This document shows positions 53,646-62,537 of a DNA stretch of 64,000 bases, in pieces. The first letter of the stretch is position 1; each line of letters begins with the position of its first letter. The position numbers and the translations under genes are program-made. The notes under the pieces are model-generated. The model saw only the letters and a program-made list of their open reading frames with translations. It did not search any database and had not been told where the DNA came from. This stretch comes from Cellvibrio zantedeschiae (GTDB taxonomy: Bacteria > Pseudomonadota > Gammaproteobacteria > Pseudomonadales > Cellvibrionaceae). Location: assembly GCF_014652535.1 (NCBI RefSeq), contig NZ_BMYZ01000001.1, forward strand, positions 186,001 through 250,000. Direction: 5' to 3'.

Positions 53646-54677
53646 TTATTGGTCTTGTTTGGCGTCTTCCAGTTTTACACTGGTTAGTTTTTCCAACGCA
53701 GAAGATTTCTTTTCAATTAATTGTTCGCCCTCCTGGTCTACAAACAAAGCGGCAATGCCATGTTCGTTGGCAAGCTGTATGCCCACATCGCTGCCCACGC
53801 ATAAAAGTGTTGTAGACCAGGCATCCGCAAGTGCCGGGTCTGCCATAAAAGCGCTGGCCATTGCAGTCTTGTGCTCAATCGGTTTGCCGGTGCGACCATC
53901 AAGAATGTGGCTAAAACGTTTGCCATTGCTGTCAAAGTAATGGTGATAGGTTCCCGATGGCATGAGTGATACAGGTTCGCCCGTTGCGAATATTGCTACC
54001 TTTTCTACTTTGCGTTCGGTTGAAATAGGTTTTTCCATAGCGATTCGCCACGGGCTACCATCGGCTTTTTTCCCGCGAACTTTCATTTCACCACCGATCT
54101 CAACAATGTAACTGGTGGCGCCGTGTTTTTCTAAAATATCTGCCAGCCTGCCCACGCTGTAGCCTTGGCCAATAGACGATAAATCTACGCGCAAATTAGG
54201 TAATGTTTTTTGTAGGTGTGTTGCGTCTACAGTGATGAGTTTATCCATACCGACGAGCTGCAAAGTTTGTTGTAATACTTCATCGCTCGGCAAATTAAAC
54301 ACATTTTTTTTGAATCCCCACAAATCAAATAAAGGTTTGATTGTTAAATCGTAACAGCCTTTGCTGGCTTTGCTGATGGCCCGTGCTTGCTCCACCAGTT
54401 TTACGATTTCTTCGTTGACTTCATGAGGTTCAGTATCCAATTGCGCGTTAAATAATTCGATGGTGGAGTCTTTGCGGTAATTGGAGATAGAAGCATCAAT
54501 ACGCTTCAACTCATCAGTCACTTCTTTTGCAACCAATGCTTGGTCTTCCGGCTTGGGCAGTAAGGCGGTGAGGTGATAAGTCGTGCCCTGCGCAAAGCCT
54601 TCAATTTTGATAGGCTCAGGTGTTTTAGTGCAGGAGGCGAGAAGGCCAGCGAAAGCGAGCAAAAAGATTTTACGCAT
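53646..54677 (-). CDS. apbE: FAD:protein FMN transferase, lipoprotein
   Basis: ATG at 54677 gives a lipoprotein signal (LLAFAGLLASC, Cys about 15). The 343-residue protein has the ApbE fold: GTTYHLTA, SNYRKDSTIELFN, DLSSIGQGYSVGRLADIL and SHILDGRTGKPIEH. The metal-binding Asp and Thr region is near ADAWSTTLLCVG. The enzyme attaches FMN to Thr residues of Nqr or Rnf subunits in the periplasm. No nqr or rnf genes are in the window, so its target lies elsewhere. ApbE usually neighbours nqr, and isolation here is mildly unusual. Confidence 0.92.
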   Translation of the reverse strand: MRKIFLLAFAGLLASCTKTPEPIKIEGFAQGTTYHLTALLPKPEDQALVAKEVTDELKRIDASISNYRKDSTIELFNAQLDTEPHEVNEEIVKLVEQARAISKASKGCYDLTIKPLFDLWGFKKNVFNLPSDEVLQQTLQLVGMDKLITVDATHLQKTLPNLRVDLSSIGQGYSVGRLADILEKHGATSYIVEIGGEMKVRGKKADGSPWRIAMEKPISTERKVEKVAIFATGEPVSLMPSGTYHHYFDSNGKRFSHILDGRTGKPIEHKTAMASAFMADPALADAWSTTLLCVGSDVGIQLANEHGIAALFVDQEGEQLIEKKSSALEKLTSVKLEDAKQDQ

Positions 54678-54848
54678 TGTTGAATCCAAGCTAGATGAGA
54701 TTGGTTCGCATTATAGCTTGGCTGATCAGTGAAGGCGTTTTAAATCGTGCAACCAATGTGAATAATTAAAAGCCAGATAAATTTTGTGGTTTTATAAGGT
54801 GGGAGCGAGCGGATTGGCAATACCAACCCGCGAGCAAGAAATAAAAAA

Positions 54849-55757
54849 TTAAACTGGATCTGTCTCGCCGCCAAAGGCTGCGAGCAAAGCGGTTATAAAG
54901 TTTTTCAGTTCGCCGCTCATAATTGCAAAATCTGCATCGAATTGTTCAGCTTTGCTTTCTGGATTGCGCTCGTTGGCTTTTTCGCTGATGACGTCATCAA
55001 ATTTCAAACGTTTAACAGCGAGCTGGTCGTCGAGTACGCAGTGAATAGATTCTTTCCAGGTCACCGCAAGTTTGCTTACAAACATGCCGCTGTTAAGGTG
55101 GCTGAGCATTTCATCGGCTGTTAAGTCTTGTTTTTTGCAGCGGATCACGCGTTCATCTTTACTCGCGTGCAATTCGCATTCTTCACCCAACTCAAAATCA
55201 TTGGTCAGCTTGCCGGTTTGTACCCAGTGGGTCATAACTTGGGTGGGAATATTTTTGGCGCTGATGGGAATACAGCGCAAACTACCTAAAGCTTCGCGCA
55301 ATTTGCTGAGCAAATCTTCTGCGCGTTTTGCAGACGATGAGTTAACCACAATTAATTTTTCTTGCGGGGCGATATAGGCAAAATCCAGCGATGATTTTGC
55401 AAAGGCTTTCGGCATCAATGAAAAAATAATTTCGTCTTTCAATGTCTGCTTTTCTTTGCGGCCAACACTGCGCGATTCGGCTTCGCTAATCGCCAAAGCT
55501 TTTTCTTCCAGGTGTTCGTTCACTACGGCGGCGGGCAGGATTTTTTCCTGCTTTTTTGCGCAAATCATGATGTAGCCGTTGGTCACGTGAATAAATTCAC
55601 TGCCATGGCGCCCTAATGGCTCGATAAAACCATAGCGTAAAGGGTCGAGGCTACCGCAGGGATTAAAGCAGTGTGCTTCGAGTGCTTCGTTGAGTTGTTC
55701 GGGGGTATGAGTCCATTCTTCGGTAAGGCGGTATAAGCGGAGGTTTTTGAACCACAT
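54849..55757 (-). CDS. rdgC: Recombination-associated protein RdgC
   Basis: ATG at 55757 gives the typical start MWFKNLRLYRLTEEWTHTPE and a normal 302-residue length. The longer open frame to 56024 runs into a dispersed repeat and is rejected. RdgC forms a ring-shaped dimer on double-stranded DNA and limits RecA activity. Conserved segments include GSLDPLRYGFIEPLGRHG, the SVGRKEKQTLKDEII region and HWVQTGKLTNDFELGEECEL. Structured repeat copy B lies about 70 bp upstream and probably includes or borders its promoter. Confidence 0.93.
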   Translation of the reverse strand: MWFKNLRLYRLTEEWTHTPEQLNEALEAHCFNPCGSLDPLRYGFIEPLGRHGSEFIHVTNGYIMICAKKQEKILPAAVVNEHLEEKALAISEAESRSVGRKEKQTLKDEIIFSLMPKAFAKSSLDFAYIAPQEKLIVVNSSSAKRAEDLLSKLREALGSLRCIPISAKNIPTQVMTHWVQTGKLTNDFELGEECELHASKDERVIRCKKQDLTADEMLSHLNSGMFVSKLAVTWKESIHCVLDDQLAVKRLKFDDVISEKANERNPESKAEQFDADFAIMSGELKNFITALLAAFGGETDPV

Positions 55758-55828
55758 TGAATTAAATCCAGAATAAATTCGATCTAAAAATTGTTTTTGC
55801 CTTAAAAGCTGCGAGTGGCACCAGCGGG

Positions 55829-56041
55829 GCCCCCTGCGCGTTCCCCGAGCATTGGAAGAAAATTGCCGTAAAACAAACAGGACGTTTGTTTTAGTGACTA
55901 CGCGACAAGGATGTCGCGTCGGAACGACGGCAATTTTCTGAAACGCGCAGGAAATGGGAACGAGCGGGGTGTCTTTTCTTTTGGTTACTTTTCGTTGGAC
56001 AAGCAACGAAAAGTGACTCGCCAAGAGGCGAAATAAATCTA
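55829..56041 (-). repeat. Structured dispersed element, copy B
   Basis: This is the inverted-orientation relative of 47086-47417. Its three-way junction is better formed: perfect 12-bp outer stem (55858-55869 with 55927-55938, sequence GAAAATTGCCGT). Inside are hairpin AAACAAAC/GTTTGTTT (55871-55891) and hairpin ACGCGACA/TGTCGCGT (55900-55919). A further long hairpin lies at 55984-56017 (arms GTTACTTTTCGTTG and CAACGAAAAGTGAC), replaced in copy A by a longer insertion. Confidence 0.78.
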
Positions 56042-56063
56042 AAACAAAGTAAAAAATAAGAGC

Positions 56064-56111
56064 AAGAGCTGGGTGGCCAGCCCCGTGGATCCCCGCTTAC
56101 GCGAGGATGAC
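56064..56111 (-). repeat. Dispersed inverted repeat, half copy
   Basis: Read on the minus strand, GTCATCCTCGCGTAAGCGGG leads into GATCCACGGGGCTGG and then CCAGCTCTT, matching the left arm and spacer at 20431-20480 with few changes. The right arm is absent. It lies 23 bp beyond structured element copy B. Confidence 0.75.
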
Positions 56112-56137
56112 GACTACCCAATGTAGGAATTCAGTGA

Positions 56138-56758
56138 TTAACCCACAATCTCCAACAACTCCACATCAAAAATCAATGCAGAGTAAGGCGCGATAGTTGG
56201 GCCTGCACCGCGCTCACCGTAAGCGAGGTTGTGCGGAATGTACAAACGCCATTTGGAACCAACTGGCATCAATTGCAAAGCTTCAGTCCAGCCAGCGATT
56301 ACACCGCCAACAGGGAAGTCGATTGGCTCGCCGCGTTGTACGGAGCTGTCGAACACAGTACCGTCAATCAATGTGCCGTGGTAATGGGTTTTAACACGTG
56401 ATTTCGCAGTTGGCTTCTCGCCAGTACCCGCAGTGATAATTTCATATTGCAGGCCAGATTCGGTCACAGTGATGCCGTCTTTCTTGGCATTTTCAGCCAG
56501 GAAAATTTCACCGACTTTTGCTTGTGCTTTTGCTTGCTGGGCTTGCTTCTCTTGCATGCGGGTACCGATGGTGCGGAAGGCTTCTTCCAACTCCGGGCGC
56601 GCTACCTGGCTGTCTTTGCCGTGGAGTGCATCGAGTACACCTTGGGCTACGGCTTCGGCATCTACGCCTTCAAAAGGGTTGGATGCGAGTTGCTCGCCCA
56701 TTTGGCGGCCCACGCCGTAAGAGGCGCGCAGTTCAATTGTGTTGTACTTGTCAGACAT
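56138..56758 (-). CDS. fklB: FKBP-type peptidyl-prolyl isomerase, FklB/FKBP22-like
   Basis: The 206-residue protein has an N-terminal dimerisation domain (about 1-90: IELRASYGVGRQMGEQLASN, then FEGVDAEAVAQGVLDALHGK) and the FKBP domain (about 110-206: VKTHYHGTLIDGTVFDSS, VIAGWTEALQLMPVG, YGERGAGPTIAPYSALIFDV). It catalyses proline isomerisation and resembles dimeric FKBP22. No signal peptide is visible, so it is likely cytoplasmic. It stands between AI-2E-family permease and rdgC genes. Confidence 0.92.
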   Translation of the reverse strand: MSDKYNTIELRASYGVGRQMGEQLASNPFEGVDAEAVAQGVLDALHGKDSQVARPELEEAFRTIGTRMQEKQAQQAKAQAKVGEIFLAENAKKDGITVTESGLQYEIITAGTGEKPTAKSRVKTHYHGTLIDGTVFDSSVQRGEPIDFPVGGVIAGWTEALQLMPVGSKWRLYIPHNLAYGERGAGPTIAPYSALIFDVELLEIVG

Positions 56759-56811
56759 GGAAATTCTCTCGTCGCAAAAGCGCTGGTTTAAAAGGCCGCG
56801 AATTCTAGCAG

Positions 56812-57906
56812 TTAGTTATCTGCTTTTGGGGGTTCTGGAGCCTTTTCGTTTTGGAGGTCCGGGTCATCCGCGTTTACGTCATGGATAAATATTCCCCAGA
56901 AAGCGATAAATAACGCGGCTACCAAAGGCCCAATAACAAATCCGTTAATGCCAAACATGGCAATGCCGCCCAAGGTAGAGAGCAGCACTATGTAGTCCGG
57001 TAGTTTGGTGTCGCGACCAACCAAAATAGGGCGCAGCACGTTGTCGAGCATGCCTATAACACCGGCGCCAACACCGGCCAGAATCAGTGCTGATGTGATT
57101 TCGCCAACGGCTGTGAGATACAGGGCGATGGGCACCCAAACCAATGCCGAACCCAGGGCCGGTATAAGTGAGGCAAACGCCATAAGTACACCCCACAGGA
57201 GCGCGCCGTGAACACCCAATGCCCAAAGCGTAATGCCGCCGATAGAGCCTTGCAGAATGGCAATAACTACGTTGCCCTTAATGGTAGCGCGAGTGACTTC
57301 TGCAAATAGCGCAAACAGCATGCGCTCACGGGTATCGCCCAGCGGCAGGGCGCGTACCATTAAATCCACCAAATAATTGCCATCGCGCAGCATGAAAAAA
57401 GCGATGTACAACATGAGCACCAGGTTCACCAAAAACCCAAAGGCATTTTGGCCAATCGTTAGCGTATGGCCCGCAATGAATTTTCCGCTCGACATGGCAG
57501 CATTGATTGCATCGTTTTTCAGGTTTTCGATATCAAAACCAAGCTTGGCCAGTAAATTATTGAGCGCAGGAAAGGCGGTGTGCATTGAGTCTATATAACG
57601 ACCGGGGCTGATTTCACCCGACTGCAATTTATCGTAAAAAACCACACCTTCGCTGATGACGGAGCTGATCACAATAACAACGGGAATGATCACCACGAGA
57701 ATGCAAAGCGTGAGGGTGGCGAAGGCAGAGCGGTTCGGGCTATTAGGCCAGCGTGCGGAAAATTTATCGTGCAGCGGCGCAAAAATTATGGCGATTGCGC
57801 AAGCCCAAAAAATAGTCCCAAAAAAAGGTTTCAACAGCAGGATAAACCCGATGGTAACTATGAAAAGGAATAGCAGGAAGGTGCGTGTTTCCAGTTTCTC
57901 GTGCAT
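56812..57906 (-). CDS. AI-2E-family membrane transporter
   Basis: The 364-residue protein has about seven to eight hydrophobic segments in the AI-2E family pattern: LETRTFLLFLFIVTIGFILL at the start and LAKLGFDIENLKNDAINAAM in the soluble part. The core has GSIGGITLWALGVHGALLWG, LASLIPALGSALVWVPIALY and YIVLLSTLGGIAMFG. The end is acidic and Pro-rich (DDPDLQNEKAPEPPK). The substrate cannot be assigned. It is a second, longer paralogue of 15399-16406. Confidence 0.85.
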   Translation of the reverse strand: MHEKLETRTFLLFLFIVTIGFILLLKPFFGTIFWACAIAIIFAPLHDKFSARWPNSPNRSAFATLTLCILVVIIPVVIVISSVISEGVVFYDKLQSGEISPGRYIDSMHTAFPALNNLLAKLGFDIENLKNDAINAAMSSGKFIAGHTLTIGQNAFGFLVNLVLMLYIAFFMLRDGNYLVDLMVRALPLGDTRERMLFALFAEVTRATIKGNVVIAILQGSIGGITLWALGVHGALLWGVLMAFASLIPALGSALVWVPIALYLTAVGEITSALILAGVGAGVIGMLDNVLRPILVGRDTKLPDYIVLLSTLGGIAMFGINGFVIGPLVAALFIAFWGIFIHDVNADDPDLQNEKAPEPPKADN

Positions 57907-58016
57907 GAAATAATCCTTGTAGAAGAACAGATGACGTGACTATACGGCAGCGAGTGCGGGCTGTCATCACAGTCTATGCTAGTCTTAAGCCCCTGAAACC
58001 TTGGCGGGAGATGTGG

Positions 58017-58889
58017 ATGCCATTTGTGCGTCGGCTCGGATTTATAATTTTACTTTGCTGCAGCCTCAAGGTTGTGGCTGCGCCACGTCCCTACATTGTA
58101 GATGTCCAGACCTCAGCGGTTGAGGGTGAATATTTTGCGGATTTGCTCGCGCTAATTTTAAATGCCAGCAAAGCGCCTGACGAAGTTATTCAAATTCGCT
58201 TTGCGCCTGAACAAATCTCGCAAGCACGTTGGGTTGCGGGTGTGGCCCAAGGCAAAGGTAATAATATTATTTGGACAATGACAAGCAAGGCGCGGGAACA
58301 AACTTTGCGCACCATACGCTTTCCGCTGATGAAAGGTTTGATGGGATATCGCGTATTGGTCATTCGTAAGGAAGATGAGGAAAAGTTTGCCAAGGTGAAA
58401 ACCCAGCAGGATTTAGTTAAGTTGAGTGCAGGCCAAGGTCTGCACTGGCCCGATACGAATATTTTGCGCGCCAACCAATTTTATGTTTTGGAGACTATGG
58501 CAAAAGAAAATCTCTACAAAATGCTTACAGCTAAACGGTTTGATTTTTTCCCGCGTGGGATTATCGAAATACCGGTTGAGCAAGATTTAATTCGCTCACA
58601 AAATCTCATGGTCGAGCCGCACATACTTTTGCATTACCCCACAGACCTTTATTTTTTTGTGAACAAAAATAACGATGAGCTGGCTGCACGCCTTGAGAAA
58701 GGTTGTGCAATTATTTTTAAAAATGGTGAGTTTGAGAAATTCTTTTCGGGTTACGAACGTATGACGGCTGCCATTGATTTCCTTAGCAAGCATAAGTATC
58801 TAATCATTGAATTGGAAAACCCGCTCATCTCCGATGAAACACTCAAAGCATCAAGGCAATACTGGATAGAGCCGAACAAAAAGCCGTGA
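58017..58889 (+). CDS. Exported periplasmic solute-binding-like protein
   Basis: ATG at 58017 has GGGAG about 10 bases upstream; 57936 and 58011 are alternatives. The 290-residue protein has a signal peptide (LGFIILLCCSLKVVAA) and resembles type 2 periplasmic binding proteins without a membrane permease nearby: PRPYIVDVQTSAVEGEYFAD, VLVIRKEDEEKFAKVKTQQD, FYVLETMAKENLYKML. These orphan proteins often act as sensors or as uncharacterised solute-binding domains. No function is assigned. Confidence 0.68.
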   Translation: MPFVRRLGFIILLCCSLKVVAAPRPYIVDVQTSAVEGEYFADLLALILNASKAPDEVIQIRFAPEQISQARWVAGVAQGKGNNIIWTMTSKAREQTLRTIRFPLMKGLMGYRVLVIRKEDEEKFAKVKTQQDLVKLSAGQGLHWPDTNILRANQFYVLETMAKENLYKMLTAKRFDFFPRGIIEIPVEQDLIRSQNLMVEPHILLHYPTDLYFFVNKNNDELAARLEKGCAIIFKNGEFEKFFSGYERMTAAIDFLSKHKYLIIELENPLISDETLKASRQYWIEPNKKP

Positions 58890-58913
58890 TTGAGCCTGAT
58901 GTGTTGAAGACGA

Positions 58914-59078
58914 TTAATGCGTTCCTTTTTCATCAGGATTGCTGCAACTTTTAGCGGTGCTGCACCCACCACAACCACCGCACGAGCTCGCGGATTTTTT
59001 ACCGAAAGGAAGCCACTGGCGAATCACGTAATAAAACGCTGTCAATACAATCACGCCAACAATTAATTCTTGCCACAT
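58914..59078 (-). CDS. FeoB-associated Cys-rich small membrane protein
   Basis: This 54-residue frame is short and easily missed. ATG at 59078 has GAGGA about 7 bases upstream and lies 16 bp after feoB. It has one N-terminal membrane helix (ELIVGVIVLTAFYYVIRQWL). A Cys-rich tail follows (SCGGCGGCSTAKSC; four Cys) that could bind iron or shuttle it to FeoB. Small Cys-rich proteins after feoB are a known pattern, sometimes termed FeoB-associated. It is not FeoC, because it lacks a winged helix. Confidence 0.85.
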   Translation of the reverse strand: MWQELIVGVIVLTAFYYVIRQWLPFGKKSASSCGGCGGCSTAKSCSNPDEKGTH

Positions 59079-59094
59079 GATAGGTCCTCGTTAA

Positions 59095-60969
59095 TTAAAC
59101 CAGCCAGCTCGCAATCGTGTAAGTGGCCCACGCCGCAAAATAGGCGAGTGCGAATAAATAAATCGCGAAAAATGTTGTGGATTTTGCAGAGTTAGTTTCG
59201 CGGCGCACTACAGCAATGGTAGATATACATTGGGGTGCGTAAACGAACCATGCAAGATATGCGAGTGCTGTCGGTAAACTCCAGGATTGACCCAAGGCAG
59301 AACCGAGTGCCGCGTCTACATTGTCGCCGCCTACCGCGTATACCGTTGCCAATGCACTCACGGCAACTTCACGCGCACCCATTGCTGGAATTAATGCGAT
59401 ACACATTTGCCAAGTGAAGCCGAGCGGTGCAAAAAAATGTTGCATCCAGCCGCCGAGCTGACCCGCAAAACTGTATTCAATAGCGGGGCGAGTTGCGTCG
59501 GCAGGTGCGCCGGGGAATGTAACCAAAAACCAGATCACAATCGAGAGCGCCAAAATAATTGTGCCCACGCGACGAATAAAAATCCACGAGCGTTCTTTCA
59601 GTCCCATCAATAAATGATATGCCATGGGCCAGCGGTAACTGGGCAATTCCAGCAGCAGAGGGTAGTGCTCGCGTGTTTGGTTGCGGCGCATAATTAACGC
59701 AACAAGGGCAGCGCTCGCCACACCGGCAAAATAAAGCGCGAATAAGGTTAAACCTTGCAGATTAAAAATGCCCCACACAGTTTGTTCGGGAATAAAAGCA
59801 CCAATAATTAACGCGTAAACCGGTAAGCGCGCTGAGCAGGTCATGAGCGGCGCAATCATGATAGTAATGAAGCGCTCGCGTGGATCAGAAATGGTTCGGG
59901 TGGACATAATCCCCGGTACGGCGCACGCAAAGCTTGAAAGCAGGGGAATAAAAGAGCGACCAGAAATACCGAGTCCACGCATAGGGCGGTCGAGCAGGAA
60001 AGCGGCACGTGTTAAATAGCCCGTGTCTTCCAGCACCAAAATAAAGAAAAACAGAATGATGATTTGCGGCAAAAATACGATCACGGCGCCAACACCGGCA
60101 ATCAACCCTTGAATCAGAAAATCTTTGAGTACGCCCTCCTGCATATTGAGGGATACAAATTCACTGAGCCAATCCTGCCCAAACGTAATGACATCTTTCA
60201 CCGGTTCTGCCCACGCAAAAACCGCTTGGAAAATGATGAGTAGGGTGGTGAACAATGCGATCAACCCAATTACCGGGTGCATCACCACCACGTCCAACCT
60301 TTCCTGCCAGCGCGGTAAATGCTCAGGCTGAACAACGTTGTCCAGCATGATGTTTTCGATGCGCTGATATAGCTCTTCAATCGAATCGTCACGGCTCAGC
60401 TCATCCAACTGACCAAGAGACAATGTTTGCGTATCGGCGGGCAGCGGATTTTTCGCATGATTCTCTGCAAACTCTGCGAGCAGCTTCCGCAGCTCATCAG
60501 TACCTTGGCGGTTAACCGCAACAGTTTCTATTACAGGAATGCCGATAGCACGCGCCAATCCGGCGGTATTGATAGTGATGCCACGGTTGCGGGCAGCATC
60601 CATTTGGTTGAGTGCCAATACCATGGGGCGATTGAGGGTTTTTAGCTCCATCACCAAGCGCAAGCCAAGGCGCGAGTTTGTGGCGTCGACTACCGCAACC
60701 AATACATCGGGTTTGGCTTCGCCAGCGATTTTGCCCAGGATAAGGTCGCGTGCGACCTGCTCATCGGGTGAGGTCACGAACAGGCTGTAGGTGCCTGGGA
60801 GATCCAATAATTCTGCGGGATGGGGTAAATCAATCGGACCGGAGCGGCGTTCCACGGTAACGCCCGGGTAGTTGGCTACTTTGGCGCGCGCCCCCGTCAG
60901 GCGGTTAAAAAGAGAGGTTTTGCCACAGTTGGGGTTGCCAATTAAAGCAAAGCGAATTGGCGCTGGCAT
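59095..60969 (-). CDS. feoB: Ferrous iron transport protein B
   Basis: The 624-residue protein has an N-terminal GTPase domain (GNPNCGKTSLFNRLTG, DLPGTYSL, NQMD) and a helical GDI-like spacer. The membrane core has two Gate motifs, including LSSFACAVPGIMSTRTI with its conserved Cys and RLPVYALIIGAF. It imports Fe(II) across the inner membrane. It is shorter than E. coli FeoB (773 residues), matching a compact FeoB type. Its ATG overlaps the stop of feoA by one base, so translation is coupled. Confidence 0.94.
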   Translation of the reverse strand: MPAPIRFALIGNPNCGKTSLFNRLTGARAKVANYPGVTVERRSGPIDLPHPAELLDLPGTYSLFVTSPDEQVARDLILGKIAGEAKPDVLVAVVDATNSRLGLRLVMELKTLNRPMVLALNQMDAARNRGITINTAGLARAIGIPVIETVAVNRQGTDELRKLLAEFAENHAKNPLPADTQTLSLGQLDELSRDDSIEELYQRIENIMLDNVVQPEHLPRWQERLDVVVMHPVIGLIALFTTLLIIFQAVFAWAEPVKDVITFGQDWLSEFVSLNMQEGVLKDFLIQGLIAGVGAVIVFLPQIIILFFFILVLEDTGYLTRAAFLLDRPMRGLGISGRSFIPLLSSFACAVPGIMSTRTISDPRERFITIMIAPLMTCSARLPVYALIIGAFIPEQTVWGIFNLQGLTLFALYFAGVASAALVALIMRRNQTREHYPLLLELPSYRWPMAYHLLMGLKERSWIFIRRVGTIILALSIVIWFLVTFPGAPADATRPAIEYSFAGQLGGWMQHFFAPLGFTWQMCIALIPAMGAREVAVSALATVYAVGGDNVDAALGSALGQSWSLPTALAYLAWFVYAPQCISTIAVVRRETNSAKSTTFFAIYLFALAYFAAWATYTIASWLV

Positions 60970-61295
60970 TAATGACTCCCGGAAATAACTTCCACACGGA
61001 TTTTCGCCGCTTCTGCACGGCGCAAAGCGAATTTGGTCCCATTAACCTGGACTGCCAGTGGGTCGCTACCTAAAAGGCCGAAACCAATAACTTTGAGCTG
61101 GGCGCCGGGTAAAAAGCCCAATTCTTTCAAGCGCAGGGTGACGCGTTCATCCTGGCTGCCAAACAGGCTTTGCGCTTGCAAATCTACGATACGCACTTGC
61201 GCGCCTTTGCGGCATTCATCCAAACTCAAGCTTCCTGTGTTAGCAATTGGCGCATGGGTATGCAAGGTGGAAAGGTTTGGAGAAGGGGCGTTCAT
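60969..61295 (-). CDS. feoA: Ferrous iron transport protein A
   Basis: ATG at 61295 is chosen; a TTG at 61316 gives seven more residues. The 108-residue protein has an SH3-like core (SLSLDECRKGAQVRIVDL, LKELGFLPGAQLKVIGFGLL, LAVQVNGTKFALRRAEAAKI) after an unusually long N-terminal extension of about 35 residues. FeoA binds FeoB and stimulates uptake. It is the first gene of feoA-feoB-Cys-rich protein. The upstream sequence (61296-61350) is AT-rich, but I could not read a convincing Fur box. Confidence 0.92.
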   Translation of the reverse strand: MNAPSPNLSTLHTHAPIANTGSLSLDECRKGAQVRIVDLQAQSLFGSQDERVTLRLKELGFLPGAQLKVIGFGLLGSDPLAVQVNGTKFALRRAEAAKIRVEVISGSH

Positions 61296-61481
61296 GGAAA
61301 TGATCTCTGAATGCAAATGAGAGTAATTACTATATAGGATAAACTATGTATCGCTCGGCCGCAAACCGAAAGCTGCAATTTGAACACTGGGGGTGGGGGC
61401 GAGTTGTCACTCTCAATTGGCTTTTAATGGCTTTTTTACCCCATAATCGCCACAACCTAATGAATGATGACAGGAGCTTTT

Positions 61482-62348
61482 ATGCAGTATAACGATCGCC
61501 CAACCGGTGGCTTAAGCGCTTTGGCAAAGTGGGGCGTGATATTGGTGGCGGTGGGCGCTATAGGCACAGTGGGTTATTTTTTAATGGCTGAGGAAGCCAA
61601 ACGCCCACCTAAACTGCATGATTTGCCTAGCCCTGCGCCCATCCAGCCGGGCGTTGCACCGGAGGTCGCAAGCACTGCCAAGCCGGTGTATGACGAACCG
61701 GAACCCGCACCGGCACCTATCCCCTTGCCCGATTTGGATCAAAGCGATGCTGCAGTCTTGGCCGCGCTCAAAGCTCTAAACATTAATGGCTTGGTAGAGA
61801 TGATTATTCCTCAGGAGATCCTGCGTAAATTTGTACGGGCAGTAGGCATTCTGGAAGAGGGCAAAGTCATCACTGAATATCGCCCCATTGCATCGCCGCA
61901 GGGCGCTTTTGTGGCAGATTCTTTTAACGTAAAGGTTTCCGGTGGCGAATTGGGTGAGCAGCAAGATGTAGAACAATTCCGCGTTAGTCCAAAAAATTAC
62001 CTGCGCTACACGATGTTCGTGCAAGTGATTTCTGCTTTAGATAGCGATGCCAGTATCGCGCTGTACAAGCGTTATTACCCGCTGTTAAACCGTGCCTATC
62101 AGGAGTTGGGGTTGGGCAAAGGTAATTTTCACTCAGTGCTTATTCGCGCTATTGATAAAGTACTGGCTGCGCCCGACGCCGGTGGCGAGATGTTGTTGAT
62201 TCACCCCAAGGTCTACTACCAATTTGCTGACCCGGCTTTAGAAAATTTGCCCGATGCACACAAACTAATGCTACGCATGGGGCCGGACAATGCAGCAAAG
62301 GTGAAGGAAAGCTTGCGCAATATTCGTATCAAATTACTGAAGAAATAA
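61482..62348 (+). CDS. DUF3014 membrane-anchored protein
   Basis: ATG at 61482 has AGGAG upstream; a start at 61464 is less likely. The 288-residue protein has one membrane helix (about 12-34, LAKWGVILVAVGAIGTVGYFLM) and a Pro/Ala/Glu-rich linker (40-80). A DUF3014 domain follows: IIPQEILRKFVRAVGILEEG, YLRYTMFVQVISALDSD and YKRYYPLLNRAYQELGLGKG. The topology is probably N-in with the domain in the periplasm. The family is conserved in gammaproteobacteria and its function is unknown. Confidence 0.87.
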   Translation: MQYNDRPTGGLSALAKWGVILVAVGAIGTVGYFLMAEEAKRPPKLHDLPSPAPIQPGVAPEVASTAKPVYDEPEPAPAPIPLPDLDQSDAAVLAALKALNINGLVEMIIPQEILRKFVRAVGILEEGKVITEYRPIASPQGAFVADSFNVKVSGGELGEQQDVEQFRVSPKNYLRYTMFVQVISALDSDASIALYKRYYPLLNRAYQELGLGKGNFHSVLIRAIDKVLAAPDAGGEMLLIHPKVYYQFADPALENLPDAHKLMLRMGPDNAAKVKESLRNIRIKLLKK

Positions 62349-62371
62349 CTGCCGTCGAGTTATAGATTCCT

Positions 62372-62415
62372 AAAAAAAGCCGCTCACATAAATACACTGT
62401 GAGCGGCTTTTTTTA
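62372..62415 (+). terminator. Terminator of the DUF3014 gene
   Basis: Stem GCCGCTCACA / TGTGAGCGGC with a 9-base loop is flanked by A- and T-runs. Confidence 0.88.
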
Positions 62416-62537
62416 TTTGATCTGTAATAATTTTTTCTGCTCCCCAATTCCGCTTCGTTTGTCTATCCGGTTCTATCTCACTGAAAACCAACAAGAAAGA
62501 TCATTTTTACGCCTGTGTGGCGAATTGACACAAGGGG

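Noticed and set aside
55758-56024. N-terminal extension of rdgC
   Set aside because: The 89 added residues come from repeat copy B; true RdgC begins MWFKN.
61296-61350. Fur box upstream of feoA
   Set aside because: AT-rich sequence is present but does not match the 19-bp Fur consensus well enough.
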